Shown here piece after piece: positions 38,470 through 47,186 of a stretch of 64,000 bases of DNA. The notes beneath the pieces are model-generated. The model did not search any database. It was not told the DNA's origin and was given only the letters and a program-made list of their open reading frames with translations. The stretch is taken from NCBI GenBank assembly GCA_002726235.1, contig PBSN01000004.1:20155-84154 (forward strand), written 5' to 3'. The DNA comes from Nitrospiraceae bacterium. GTDB lineage: Bacteria; Nitrospirota; Nitrospiria; Nitrospirales; UBA2166. The position numbers and the translations under genes are program-made. Within the stretch, counting starts at the first letter, position 1, and each line of letters begins with the position of its first letter.

Positions 38470-39350
38470 GTATTCTGGTTAATAAATCAACGAAAGTAGT
38501 CGTTCAGGGGATCACCGGAAAAGAAGGCGGATTTCATGCGGGTCAGTGCCGAGAGTATGGAACCCAAATCGTTGCCGGGGTGACACCAGGGAAAGGTGGA
38601 AAAAAGGCTGACGGTGTTCCAGTGTTCGACACCATGCACGAAGCGGTCGAGGAGACGAAGGCCGACACGTCGTTGATTTTTGTACCTGCCGCGCTCTGTG
38701 CCGACGCTATTTACGAGGCCGCTGCCGCTGGGATCAAGCTAATTGTGTGTATTACCGAAGGGATTCCAGTCAATGACATGGTTGAGGTCAAGCGGTCGCT
38801 GGTGGGAACTGGCATTCGACTAATTGGACCCAATTGTCCCGGGATTATTACCGTGGGTGAAGCGAAGATCGGAATCATGCCGGGATTTATTCATAAACGC
38901 GGACGTGTCGGCGTGATCTCGCGGAGCGGAACCCTGACCTATGAAGTTGTGAAACAACTGACGGATGAAGGCTTAGGTCAGACTACTTGTGTTGGAATTG
39001 GTGGAGATCCTGTTGGGGGAATGAATTTCGTCGATGTTCTCGATCTATTTGAAAAAGATCCGAAGACTGAGGGTGTCGTTATGATAGGCGAAATCGGTGG
39101 TGACGCCGAAGTTCAGGCCGCAGAGTTTATCAAAAAGATGATGAAAAAGCCTGTTGTGGCCTTTATCGCGGGGATTACCGCGCCTCCCGGCCGCCGGATG
39201 GGACATGCCGGAGCGATCGTGACTGGTGGTGGTGAAACAGCGGCCGAGAAAATGAAAGTCCTCAAATCAGCCGGCGCGCATGTCCTCGACAACCCCGCCA
39301 AAATTGGTGCGTGCATGACACAGGTACTCAGCTCAATAGAAAACTCCTAA
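38466..39350 (+). CDS. sucD: Succinyl-CoA synthetase, alpha subunit
   Basis: This 294-residue subunit has the CoA-binding Rossmann N-terminus ([18 protein letters not shown]). The catalytic phosphohistidine is in [13 protein letters not shown] near residue 242. [22 protein letters not shown] is a family mark. It completes the cluster and is followed by a strong terminator, which makes it the last gene of the transcript. Confidence 0.96.
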   Translation: MSILVNKSTKVVVQGITGKEGGFHAGQCREYGTQIVAGVTPGKGGKKADGVPVFDTMHEAVEETKADTSLIFVPAALCADAIYEAAAAGIKLIVCITEGIPVNDMVEVKRSLVGTGIRLIGPNCPGIITVGEAKIGIMPGFIHKRGRVGVISRSGTLTYEVVKQLTDEGLGQTTCVGIGGDPVGGMNFVDVLDLFEKDPKTEGVVMIGEIGGDAEVQAAEFIKKMMKKPVVAFIAGITAPPGRRMGHAGAIVTGGGETAAEKMKVLKSAGAHVLDNPAKIGACMTQVLSSIENS

Positions 39351-39371
39351 ATCGTTCGGGTGAAATCTAGC

Positions 39372-39404
39372 AAAAACCCGTGGCATAGGCTACGGGTTTT
39401 TTTT
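39372..39404 (+). terminator. Intrinsic terminator of the reductive TCA operon
   Basis: AAAAACCCGT (39372-39381) pairs with ACGGGTTTTT around a 10-base loop, followed by more T to 39404. It sits 21 bases past the sucD stop and ahead of the convergent membrane-protein genes; the A-rich 5' arm may let it act on both strands. Confidence 0.88.
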
Positions 39405-39485
39405 GTGCCGTTTGGATTTCCATGCGATGAGCTGGAAGGATGCCCCCCTCCACATGGGTGCATCGCGACCCATATCACATAGTCG

Positions 39486-40265
39486 TCAACTCTTCTCCTC
39501 AGCGGTCGTCTGAGGCGTTTGTTTCTCCCTATACGCCCAATAGACCAAAACCCCGATGGTTAATACAAGCAATACAAAGGTCGGACGGCCGTATTCGGCA
39601 CCTGAGAATATAATCAGGTCATCAAATCGCCCGATGAGCAATGACATGCGCGACATAACGGTATAACCAAATGCCGCTCCAAACGCGATCATTAAGAACA
39701 CAATTCCAGTTCGTGCGACTGCCTGTCCTGCCCCGCGATGTTCAACCGAAAAGAAAAAGTAGAACAACACCGAGAGCACCCCAATAAGGGTGATCAAGTT
39801 GTTGATATCGCTTTTTGGATCGAGGAAGTTTATTGTATAGGTCAGTCCCGATGCTGTCATCGTCGCCAACGGCCTGATGGTGTCTTCTAATTGGCTAAGC
39901 ACGTTAGAGGAGATAAGCCGCGGGATAATGGTTCCGGATCCAAAGCCGACGACGAATGCGAAACTAATTCTGGACAGCCAGGCAATCCTTGGGAAAAACC
40001 GAGCAGAGATCATCAGGCCGAGCAGAGACGGAATGAGAAGCTGCCACTGGCCTTCTTCTGTCATGGGCACCCACAACAGTTTCACTCCAACAGCATAAAT
40101 CGTAATCACGATACTATACCCGACAGAAATCCCGACATACAGATGCTCTCCGAGTTTGAACAATGGGTTATCCCTATACAGAAAGGTATAGATAAAGAGA
40201 GTCAAGCCCGTCGCCACCCAGGCTCCAATTAGCACGTCTATCGGTATTCCGTCAGTCGGCATCAA
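39486..40265 (-). CDS. Conserved multi-pass membrane protein of the DUF6754/MutL-like locus
   Basis: This 259-residue protein has about seven predicted membrane segments, starting with GAWVATGLTLFIYTFLY. It is the last gene on the minus strand, directly abutting the gene before it (stop and start adjacent at 40265/40266). I do not recognise a transporter or enzyme motif. A small soluble segment with DPKSDINN lies near the middle. The polar C-terminus ends TAEEKS. Its tight placement suggests it works with the three genes upstream. Confidence 0.8.
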   Translation of the reverse strand: MMPTDGIPIDVLIGAWVATGLTLFIYTFLYRDNPLFKLGEHLYVGISVGYSIVITIYAVGVKLLWVPMTEEGQWQLLIPSLLGLMISARFFPRIAWLSRISFAFVVGFGSGTIIPRLISSNVLSQLEDTIRPLATMTASGLTYTINFLDPKSDINNLITLIGVLSVLFYFFFSVEHRGAGQAVARTGIVFLMIAFGAAFGYTVMSRMSLLIGRFDDLIIFSGAEYGRPTFVLLVLTIGVLVYWAYREKQTPQTTAEEKS

Positions 40266-41108
40266 TCACGTCCTCTTCTGTCGTCGTGAGATCACGTAAA
40301 ACACATTGCAGATAATTACAAGCACAATAATCACAAAATGTGTGGCGGATTGCGAATCCATTCCCGCCGTAGCTTTTCCAGACTGATCAAGCAACTTTTC
40401 ATATTCTGCAGCACCACGGAGACCGCCAATGAGTCCGTTAATTTGACCCGCGCGAAGGCGAGGATACAGCCCGGGCGCCATGACCGCAGTGCTTCCTCCT
40501 CCTAATTCAAACCGATACTTATCCTTTCCATATATGTACCACTCATCGACCCCGGGAAAGCCTGCGGCGAGACTCACCGCATAGTCTACATCCCGGAGCG
40601 TTTTCACATTGTGCATCACGGAAAGCTCATCAATAGGTATCCCATAATGATCCTGAGGGAACGTCCCCACAAGATCCTGCCCCATGCTCAAAATGACCGC
40701 TGATGCTCCCGGGCGCCATCCGAGAAACGCATAGTCTGTTCCATTAATCTTCTCCAGCTCCTCTGCCACCGTCGCCATGGCTTCTTCTGCCATGCCTGTT
40801 CCTGTTACGAGGAGTGTCAGTCCAATCACCTTCAGGTTCTTTTTGAATGCATGGCGGAGAAGAGCGATGGCTTGAGGATAGACCTCAGGCTTAGATGCAG
40901 GATCAAAATCCATAGAGAGTAAGAACACTGACCCTTCAGGGAGCGATTCCATATGGTCATAAACGGCTCGTACTTCTGGCGAAATCATGATTGGGAGGTT
41001 GATGGGGTTGAGCAGCGGAATCAAGGTCGCAAGCGCGATAAGCATGAAAATAAAGCGGCGATCAATCGCAAGCATCCTGGTCACAATGGAATGATTGGAC
41101 AGGTTCAT
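40266..41108 (-). CDS. Membrane-anchored protein with a large soluble domain, DUF6754/MutL-like locus
   Basis: This 280-residue protein has one membrane segment near residue 18-38 and one at the very C-terminus (about 250-272), with about 200 soluble residues between. The soluble part alternates strands and helices (VFLLSMDFDPASKPEVYP, KVIGLTLLVTGTGMAEEA, AFLGWRPGASAVILSMGQD), which suggests a Rossmann-like alpha/beta fold. It ends with GGSTAVMAPGLYPRLRAGQ and GGLRGAAEYEKLL. No known catalytic motif is visible. It overlaps the previous gene by four bases. Confidence 0.8.
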   Translation of the reverse strand: MNLSNHSIVTRMLAIDRRFIFMLIALATLIPLLNPINLPIMISPEVRAVYDHMESLPEGSVFLLSMDFDPASKPEVYPQAIALLRHAFKKNLKVIGLTLLVTGTGMAEEAMATVAEELEKINGTDYAFLGWRPGASAVILSMGQDLVGTFPQDHYGIPIDELSVMHNVKTLRDVDYAVSLAAGFPGVDEWYIYGKDKYRFELGGGSTAVMAPGLYPRLRAGQINGLIGGLRGAAEYEKLLDQSGKATAGMDSQSATHFVIIVLVIICNVFYVISRRQKRT

Positions 41109-41758
41109 TCCTTCTTCCCACCGAGATACATACGCTCAATCCCAAAAATTATTTTGATCGAAAGTGCAATCACGCCCAAACTGACCCCAATGAGTATCGC
41201 TCGTCGAACCGACGAATTTATGACATTGAGTATCCATTGTGCGATGTCCCCCGAAAACGCCCAGAGATATTCCCCAAGCGGGACCCTGCCCCACATCACG
41301 AGAAGCGCGGCGATGAGCAACAGTGCTGCTTCCTTTGTCCTCGCCCGAAAGGCACGATAGGCAGCCGATGCAACGAAAAACGCCAGGAGCGAAAACATGG
41401 TCCCCTGCAACGGAACCATTGCGTATGAGTATGCCCATCCGTAACCGGTTAACGCTCGCTCCGAATCAAGGTTTTTTCCACCTGCCAAAATCCCTGCGAT
41501 GACCATTGCAAACATTGCAGCAAAGAGCACAGCGCTGTATCCCCAGCCTCCCACGTTCCGTTGAATACGATGCATGTGCAGTTGGATCAGGCTGACTAAT
41601 CCCAAAATCAACGCGAACCCACCGATGATGATGATCCAGTTGGACGCATTCTTGAGCAGTGCCTCAGAGGTCGGATGGGGAACGTAGTATTGCATGGCAA
41701 ACACTACCCCCATGCAAAAGGTCACTACGAGTGGAAGTTGTCGCTTTAGAAAAATCAT
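41105..41758 (-). CDS. Conserved membrane protein of the DUF6754/MutL-like locus
   Basis: This 217-residue protein has about six membrane segments, with a short loop around HMHRIQRNVGGWGYSA and a charged stretch RAFRARTKE. The first segment is at residues 6-25. I do not recognise a family. It overlaps the downstream gene by four bases (41105-41108), so coupling is likely. An inverted-repeat element separates it from the DUF6754-type gene upstream. Confidence 0.8.
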   Translation of the reverse strand: MIFLKRQLPLVVTFCMGVVFAMQYYVPHPTSEALLKNASNWIIIIGGFALILGLVSLIQLHMHRIQRNVGGWGYSAVLFAAMFAMVIAGILAGGKNLDSERALTGYGWAYSYAMVPLQGTMFSLLAFFVASAAYRAFRARTKEAALLLIAALLVMWGRVPLGEYLWAFSGDIAQWILNVINSSVRRAILIGVSLGVIALSIKIIFGIERMYLGGKKE

Positions 41759-41823
41759 TGGTTAGGAGTCAGCAAACGACACGATATAAGCCGGAAGCAC
41801 TTGATGGATTGCTGAAACATAAT

Positions 41824-41944
41824 GGACTGTTCAAAAAATCAAATCTAGCAGACCATAGCTATTTTGATGCGCGGAATGTACCGGTAAGTACGGCGAACAT
41901 GACAAAAAAGCGAGAATGCCACTGGATGACTTTTTCAACATTCC
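41824..41944 (-). repeat. Intergenic inverted-repeat element, copy 2
   Basis: The left end holds GTTCAAAAAATC; the right end read on the minus strand is GGAATGTTGAAAAAGTC. Positions 41909-41939 match copy 1 (6011-6041) at 27 of 31 bases. It interrupts the membrane-gene cluster between the DUF6754-type gene and its next member. Confidence 0.7.
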
Positions 41945-41946
41945 TA

Positions 41947-43188
41947 TCATTTAAAATCATAGAACACCTGAACGGCATACATAAACGTCTCAGTCTGAAA
42001 GATTTCCCCTGCCGTGCTGAGAGCCACACCCAAGATTAACGCCCCAAGTAGCACGGCCTTTCCCAGATCCTGTGCTCGCAATGTTCCCACCATTACCGGC
42101 TCACGGGATAGATATGCGCTCGCAGCATACAATTCCTCACCCATAAGCGTGTAATCGCAGGCAATGACGAAAAAAGGAAGCTGATGGTCCGCATCGGTCC
42201 CAGCAATCTGAATGGCTCCCGCTTCGTGCCCGGTCTCTGCCAACAGCAAAGACTCCGCAAAGTAATAGCCTAACAGAAAGATAGCTGCTGGCCGTTCTCT
42301 AAGCATGATGCCTTGAACTGCTGCGGTGTAGCTGAATTGATCATCTGTAATATAGAAGTTCATTTCCGATGTGTACGCATCCGGATGTCCCGTCTGTGTG
42401 TACGCTTCTTTGGTGATTTCTTGGCAAATCGCCAACACAATGGGATCTCGATGCGGCACAATCAGGCCGGTCTCATACGTCGACACCTTTTTGGCGACCT
42501 CGCTCAGCACGACGGTTGCTGCTATGGTCGATGGATTATCCATAGACGCGGAACCTGTCAGATACAAAATTGGCTTCCCCATTTCCGTGGCTCGCCCGAT
42601 CGCCTCCTCAACGGCATCCAATCCCCCGATGCGGCGGAGAAACCTGTGAGGGGCTTTTCGTGCCCTGCGAATGGAAAACAACACAGCCACTGTAAAGAGG
42701 ATCAGAAGTAGCAGGTTATTAGATTGTGCCCGATTGAACAGATTTGGGCGTGGAGTCGCGCTTAATGGCTTGGTTTCAGCGGAGTGCATTCCGTTATCGA
42801 TAGCAAGCTTGACCCAATAGGGTGTTCCGTCCTCAAACGTTACCTGTTTACCGGACTGAAGATCGAATCGATGATTGTTCGGTGTGGCCAGACGTATCCA
42901 CCATGGGTGTTTCGGGCCTTTTCGAAAGTGCTTGTCGTGCGGAAATGCAGCAACTTCCTGATACGGACCATCTACAGAGCCCGCAATCAACACTTGATAC
43001 CGAAGAGATGATCCATCAACCGGCAAAATGCTCCATCCCAGAGTGAGGCTTCCACCCCCATCATTCGGAGTATCAATCACACGAAAGTCCTGAGGAGGCT
43101 GAAGATGTCGGGTGTCAGCGCTGGCTAAGGGTGCCAAAAGTGCTATTATCGCGATGGTAAGACCGAGATCAACTGCTCGCTTACACAT
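41947..43188 (-). CDS. FN3 and DUF6754-type membrane protein
   Basis: This roughly 413-residue protein has a signal peptide ending near PLASA. A fibronectin type III-like domain follows (about 25-130, from FRVIDTPNDGGGSLTLGWSI to HSAETKPL), then a membrane segment LLLLILFTVAVLFSI. A large domain of about 200 residues comes next with VEEAIGRATEMGKPILYLTG, LAICQEITKEAYTQTGHPDAYTSEM and FFVIACDYTLMGEELYAASAYLS. A C-terminal segment near 380-400 may be a second anchor. I associate this arrangement with DUF6754, a family of unknown function. ATG 43188 is chosen over an upstream TTG. Confidence 0.75.
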   Translation of the reverse strand: MCKRAVDLGLTIAIIALLAPLASADTRHLQPPQDFRVIDTPNDGGGSLTLGWSILPVDGSSLRYQVLIAGSVDGPYQEVAAFPHDKHFRKGPKHPWWIRLATPNNHRFDLQSGKQVTFEDGTPYWVKLAIDNGMHSAETKPLSATPRPNLFNRAQSNNLLLLILFTVAVLFSIRRARKAPHRFLRRIGGLDAVEEAIGRATEMGKPILYLTGSASMDNPSTIAATVVLSEVAKKVSTYETGLIVPHRDPIVLAICQEITKEAYTQTGHPDAYTSEMNFYITDDQFSYTAAVQGIMLRERPAAIFLLGYYFAESLLLAETGHEAGAIQIAGTDADHQLPFFVIACDYTLMGEELYAASAYLSREPVMVGTLRAQDLGKAVLLGALILGVALSTAGEIFQTETFMYAVQVFYDFK

Positions 43189-43439
43189 GCTAATCACTTC
43201 AAGCACCCCTGTCTCTATTGCCAAAAATACACACGCGCTATGGTAACGAAGAATGACTGTTGATTTCTACACCCAAGTGGCGATTGGTAATCCAAGCGTA
43301 TCAAATGATAAAATTGCTCAGTTTCGATGCAATGTTTTGCTTTTTGGCCCCGTGATTGATACCCTAAGGGTGCTTATTCATCCGACACAGCAGTATCAAC
43401 CCAAAGGAGGACCAGATAGCTAGACCATCACAGCTTGCC

Positions 43440-43634
43440 ATGGCCAAACGCAATCGCGAACGGGCCAAACAAGCCAAACGAAAAGCTAAAGAGGAGCGAA
43501 AAGCACAGCGAACAGCTGACAAGCTTCAGCGTCCACAGGCAGTCTTGGACGAATTTGGGAATCCCATCGAACTCAGTGATGATCTTGGTCAGCTCACTGA
43601 GTCAGAGGTAGCTGACGTCCCAGAAGACCAGTAA
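43440..43634 (+). CDS. Small highly basic protein
   Basis: This 64-residue protein has a Lys/Arg/Ala-rich N-terminal half (MAKRNRERAKQAKRKAKEE) likely to form one charged helix. An acidic tail ends EVADVPEDQ. It lies on the plus strand inside the minus-strand cluster. AAGGAGGA occurs about 36 bases upstream, too far for the ATG, so the start is uncertain. Similar short basic proteins occur in other Nitrospirota and deltaproteobacteria, from memory; the function is unknown, perhaps RNA-binding. Confidence 0.6.
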   Translation: MAKRNRERAKQAKRKAKEERKAQRTADKLQRPQAVLDEFGNPIELSDDLGQLTESEVADVPEDQ

Positions 43635-43659
43635 AGCACCTCATCGCCTCTTCCCAGTA

Positions 43660-44796
43660 TTACCCTTCAAGAATTTCTACATTCGTGCGAGGGACAATAA
43701 TCTGTGCAGCGTTTGGCAGTTCTACCTCAATCACCCGAACATGGCTTTCGGTTGGAATAGTTTGAAGGTCTGCGGGGAGAGCGGTTACTTTTCCAATCTG
43801 GCCAAAATGAGGTTCGCGGATAATGCGAATCTGATCCCCTATTGCAATCCCCTCTCGTGATTTTGTGTTTTTCCAATTACTCGGTGACGACTCATCGGCA
43901 TCCCGCCGCAAAGGAATAATGATTTCAGGGCGAATGACACCGGCGCGAATCTGGGTAGCACCAGAAATAGAGGTCTTGCGCCCAACATGGTGGGATAAGA
44001 GATGGAACGTCTTCTGTGCCATAGGGATTGCGCCAAATCCTTCTGTCACGATAAGAGTGAACCCAATTGTTTCCGTTCCTGTAATGGCAACACCAATATC
44101 GTATCCCAACAGTGTGTTGAGATCCTGCGCATCGACTCCTCCGACGATCAACCCTCGAAGGCCGCGGTCCTTGGCCTTTTGCAATACATCCCAACTCGCG
44201 TACGCACCGCCGAATACTACTGCTCCACACATGTCCGCAGTGATGTGAATTGGGTGCATAATTTCATCTGGTGTTTCGGTTGCCTTGACCAGCGGCCCCC
44301 AGACTTCACCGCCCACACCGAAAATGCCCTGAAGCAAGCTGCATGTGGTTTCAACTATCACGCCTTCTTCGGAAATAATCTCTTGAACAATCCCATCAAC
44401 ATATGCCATTACGTTCAGGGGGGCCGGGTTTTCACGAATGAGTACCTGCCCTGTCACGTCAGAAATGCTCTCTATTGACCCGGATATTGGCGATTCGACC
44501 TGAGTTTTAAGCCAAGCAATGAACGGCCTGTCCTCGGCGATGATATCACCACGCTCAATCTCGTCCCCTTTTTTCTTAAGCATGAAGTCCTGAATGTCGG
44601 TAGGGAGAATACCCAACTGATTGACCACATTCAGTACGTGAACTTTTCCTGGAAGCTCGGTTCGTGCAATGACGGTTGTCGGATCGACCGCCTGCCCTCT
44701 CTTAACCAACACGACGCCGGGAAGCGGGAGAACCCGTTTCTTTCGAAGAATAGTTCGATCGGTGATGGTGAGTCCAGGGGTGTATGCGTGAGCCAT
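43660..44796 (-). CDS. Conserved protein with barrel-like domains and a C-terminal KOW-like motif
   Basis: This 378-residue soluble protein starts with a barrel-like segment (LPLPGVVLVKRGQAVDPTTV) and a second one (VESPISGSIESISDVTGQVL) that recall lipoyl/RnfC-type sandwich domains. A middle alpha/beta part includes GLRGLIVGGVDAQDLNTLLG. A C-terminal KOW-like strand pair follows (GDQIRIIREPHFGQIGKVTAL). It sits four bases downstream of the MutL-like gene and is almost surely cotranscribed with it. No enzyme motif was recognised. A scaffold or assembly role is only a guess. Confidence 0.75.
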   Translation of the reverse strand: MAHAYTPGLTITDRTILRKKRVLPLPGVVLVKRGQAVDPTTVIARTELPGKVHVLNVVNQLGILPTDIQDFMLKKKGDEIERGDIIAEDRPFIAWLKTQVESPISGSIESISDVTGQVLIRENPAPLNVMAYVDGIVQEIISEEGVIVETTCSLLQGIFGVGGEVWGPLVKATETPDEIMHPIHITADMCGAVVFGGAYASWDVLQKAKDRGLRGLIVGGVDAQDLNTLLGYDIGVAITGTETIGFTLIVTEGFGAIPMAQKTFHLLSHHVGRKTSISGATQIRAGVIRPEIIIPLRRDADESSPSNWKNTKSREGIAIGDQIRIIREPHFGQIGKVTALPADLQTIPTESHVRVIEVELPNAAQIIVPRTNVEILEG

Positions 44797-44800
44797 GGGA

Positions 44801-46603
44801 TTAGGGAGTAGTGCTCGGATAGAGATTCAATAAATCATTCCACCTCATGAGGGTGGCGATACGATGATTGTGATTGTCAGGAAGTTGTAGTGGTCGCCCG
44901 CGGCAATCAATGATCAGACCAACTATTCCTCCGCTCAATTCGCGCCTAATGCGCTCGCCTTTTCCGATCCCCAGGTCAACACCTCTGGATGGGATGAGTG
45001 TGAGAGACGCCCCGTTCCAATTGGCAGAAGGACGTAACAGAATTTCTCCCCACTTCACAGATCCCGCATCAAGCCGGCGCTGCGCGACACCACGAACTTC
45101 ATATTCGAGACAGGGATCATTCAATTTTCCTTGTCCTAAGGGTGCAACGCAAGTTCCCAACGGAATCAAGCAATCATGGAAAAATACGTCAGTCGCAGCG
45201 CGTTCGTCCACCGTCGATAGTACCCCTAAATGAGGCATCATGAAAATACTGTCTACTGCAAGTTCTGTAATTCCGACCGGCTCATAGGCATCGATCATCA
45301 TGACCATCGAATGGACACGACGCGGAGCATGAGAAATAATCCCACCACTTCCAACGATTAAATCGAGGCATTGCATCTCAATTAACGAGTCTCCTGCAGT
45401 CTGTTGCTGAAACACATCTGAAATCGATCGTTCCTGCTGTAGACCCTTAAGCCCGGTGGCTAGAGTTTTGTGATGGTTCATTGCCAAGCGAAGCGCTTCA
45501 CGTGCAATGGCCTGTTCAATTTGCAATTCTTCCAGTGTCTGTGGAATGGTGGTCGGGCGGATCATCTTGTTCTTGATCCGATTTCGAAGGTCAGCTTCAG
45601 GAATTCCAAATGGAAGCCAACGCAGGACATTTTCGATGCCCGTTTCAGCTAAGACATTGGAAATGCTGTAGCTCATGCCGAGGTTGGCACTGACCGTCCG
45701 ATTGAACACCTGATCGAAGACAGAAAAAACATCAGTTGTTGCTCCGCCGATATCCACCCCGACAATGTTGATGTTGTGCCGTTTTGCGAGACTCTGCATC
45801 ATTACGCCAACCGCTGCGGGAGTGGGCATGATCGGCGCACCGGTCCATAACATGAGAGTTTTGTACCCTGGGGCTTGGGCCATCACGTGTTCGAGGAATA
45901 GGTCGTGAATCTTCGCACGTGCAGGGCCAAGGTTTTCGCGTTCAAGCGAGGGTCTGAGGTTTTCCGAGATCGAGAGCGCCATCTTCTCTCCTAAAGTGTG
46001 TTCGATTTGTTTGCGTGCCTTCATATTCCCAGCGTAGATTAGTGGAAGGCGATATCCAAGTCCCAATCGTGGTTTTGGATCAGCAGCCGCAATGTATTCT
46101 GCAAGTTCAACTACGTGGGTAATGGTGCCGCCATCTGTCCCTCCGGACAGCAAGATCATGTCGGGACGCAAGGCGCGAATACGCTCGATTTTTTCATGAG
46201 CCGGCCTTCCATCATTTGAGGCTAGGGTATCCATCACAATGGCACCAGCGCCTAATGCGCATCGTTGTGCACTTTCCCCGGTCATATTTTTGACCGCTCC
46301 AGCCACCATCATTTGAAGACCGCCACCGGCGCTACTAGTTGATAAGTACAGGTCGATGCCGTCGTTGCCATGGCTCGGTGTTCGAAAACGTTCACCATTG
46401 AGAATAGTACGTTCAGATAGTTCTTCAATTTCAGCGATGGCGTTCAAGACGCCACGTGTCACATCTTCGAATGGAGCTTCAACTGTCGTTGGAGCCTCTC
46501 CTCGAAACGTCTGGCGATATTTGCCGTCTTTTTTCTCAATCAAAATGGCTTTCGTCGTTGTACTGCCACAGTCTGTGATGAGGATCGTCTGGAGGTTATT
46601 CAT
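44801..46603 (-). CDS. MutL-like (glutamate mutase L family) ASKHA ATPase
   Basis: This 600-residue protein has the ASKHA nucleotide-binding pattern: phosphate-1 ITDCGSTTTKAI (residues 9-20), phosphate-2 VGVDIGGATTDV (281-292) and an adenosine motif VGSGGIISH (417-425). It belongs to the family annotated as glutamate mutase L, thought to help reactivate a B12-dependent mutase in clostridia. No mutase subunits are present here, so this label is by similarity only. Its neighbours are a small soluble gene (8-base overlap) and the KOW-like gene. It may power assembly of the membrane proteins of the locus. Confidence 0.85.
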   Translation of the reverse strand: MNNLQTILITDCGSTTTKAILIEKKDGKYRQTFRGEAPTTVEAPFEDVTRGVLNAIAEIEELSERTILNGERFRTPSHGNDGIDLYLSTSSAGGGLQMMVAGAVKNMTGESAQRCALGAGAIVMDTLASNDGRPAHEKIERIRALRPDMILLSGGTDGGTITHVVELAEYIAAADPKPRLGLGYRLPLIYAGNMKARKQIEHTLGEKMALSISENLRPSLERENLGPARAKIHDLFLEHVMAQAPGYKTLMLWTGAPIMPTPAAVGVMMQSLAKRHNINIVGVDIGGATTDVFSVFDQVFNRTVSANLGMSYSISNVLAETGIENVLRWLPFGIPEADLRNRIKNKMIRPTTIPQTLEELQIEQAIAREALRLAMNHHKTLATGLKGLQQERSISDVFQQQTAGDSLIEMQCLDLIVGSGGIISHAPRRVHSMVMMIDAYEPVGITELAVDSIFMMPHLGVLSTVDERAATDVFFHDCLIPLGTCVAPLGQGKLNDPCLEYEVRGVAQRRLDAGSVKWGEILLRPSANWNGASLTLIPSRGVDLGIGKGERIRRELSGGIVGLIIDCRGRPLQLPDNHNHRIATLMRWNDLLNLYPSTTP

Positions 46604-46952
46604 CGCGGCGAGGAGAAGTGGAGAGTGTCTTGCCTGCTTTGAATTCGATAAGAGTAATCAGTTTCTGGATGCTGTCGCGGCGTTCAAGAAGATGTGCAAT
46701 GCGATCGGTTTCTTCGGCGTGGCCAACAAGATTGATCAATGGCGATAGGGCGTGTAAAGCTTGGCTCCCCAGGAAATTCATGGGTCCAACTGATTCAAGC
46801 AGCAAGACCATAGGGGTTTCCATACGTCGCGAAACCACTTTCGTCGCAATATGGTCGAGTAGAGCGAGATCTTTGGCGGTGAGAGGCGTTGCGTTCGACT
46901 TCACAGCAAATGCATATTTGAATGCTTGAGTTAACCTCACCTTCAAACTCAT
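46596..46952 (-). CDS. Small conserved soluble protein, first gene of the MutL-like unit
   Basis: This 118-residue, mostly helical protein contains KDLALLDHIATKVVSRRM, then METPMVLLLESVGPMNFLGSQ-like and HALSPLINLV segments, and a charged end. I do not recognise a family. It overlaps the MutL-like gene by eight bases, so it is the lead cistron of that unit. The promoter must lie in 46953-47186, where I see no clear motif. Confidence 0.75.
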   Translation of the reverse strand: MSLKVRLTQAFKYAFAVKSNATPLTAKDLALLDHIATKVVSRRMETPMVLLLESVGPMNFLGSQALHALSPLINLVGHAEETDRIAHLLERRDSIQKLITLIEFKAGKTLSTSPRRDE

Positions 46953-47186
46953 GCAGCTACTCTAAATACTTTCAAGCCTAAGAGTCAACGCGGTACATAT
47001 ACAGTGCCCCTTGCTATTGTTTGTACGATTGCTGGCAATGCTTTCGTTCGGAACGCAATTGTTGATAAAGGGGAAAGGGCATAAGAACATTGCAAATCGC
47101 GACACGCATTCAAGTCGCGCACGTGATCGCTGCATTATTGGCAGACAAGATTAACGCACTGCGCTCAAATGGCGTGCTATTTCATC

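Noticed and set aside
43865-44248. A long plus-strand frame opposite the KOW-like gene
   Set aside because: It mirrors the minus-strand gene and has no start signal; treated as a shadow.
44801-46603. Calling the MutL-like gene part of a glutamate mutase operon
   Set aside because: No mutase S or E subunit, or methylaspartase, occurs in the window.
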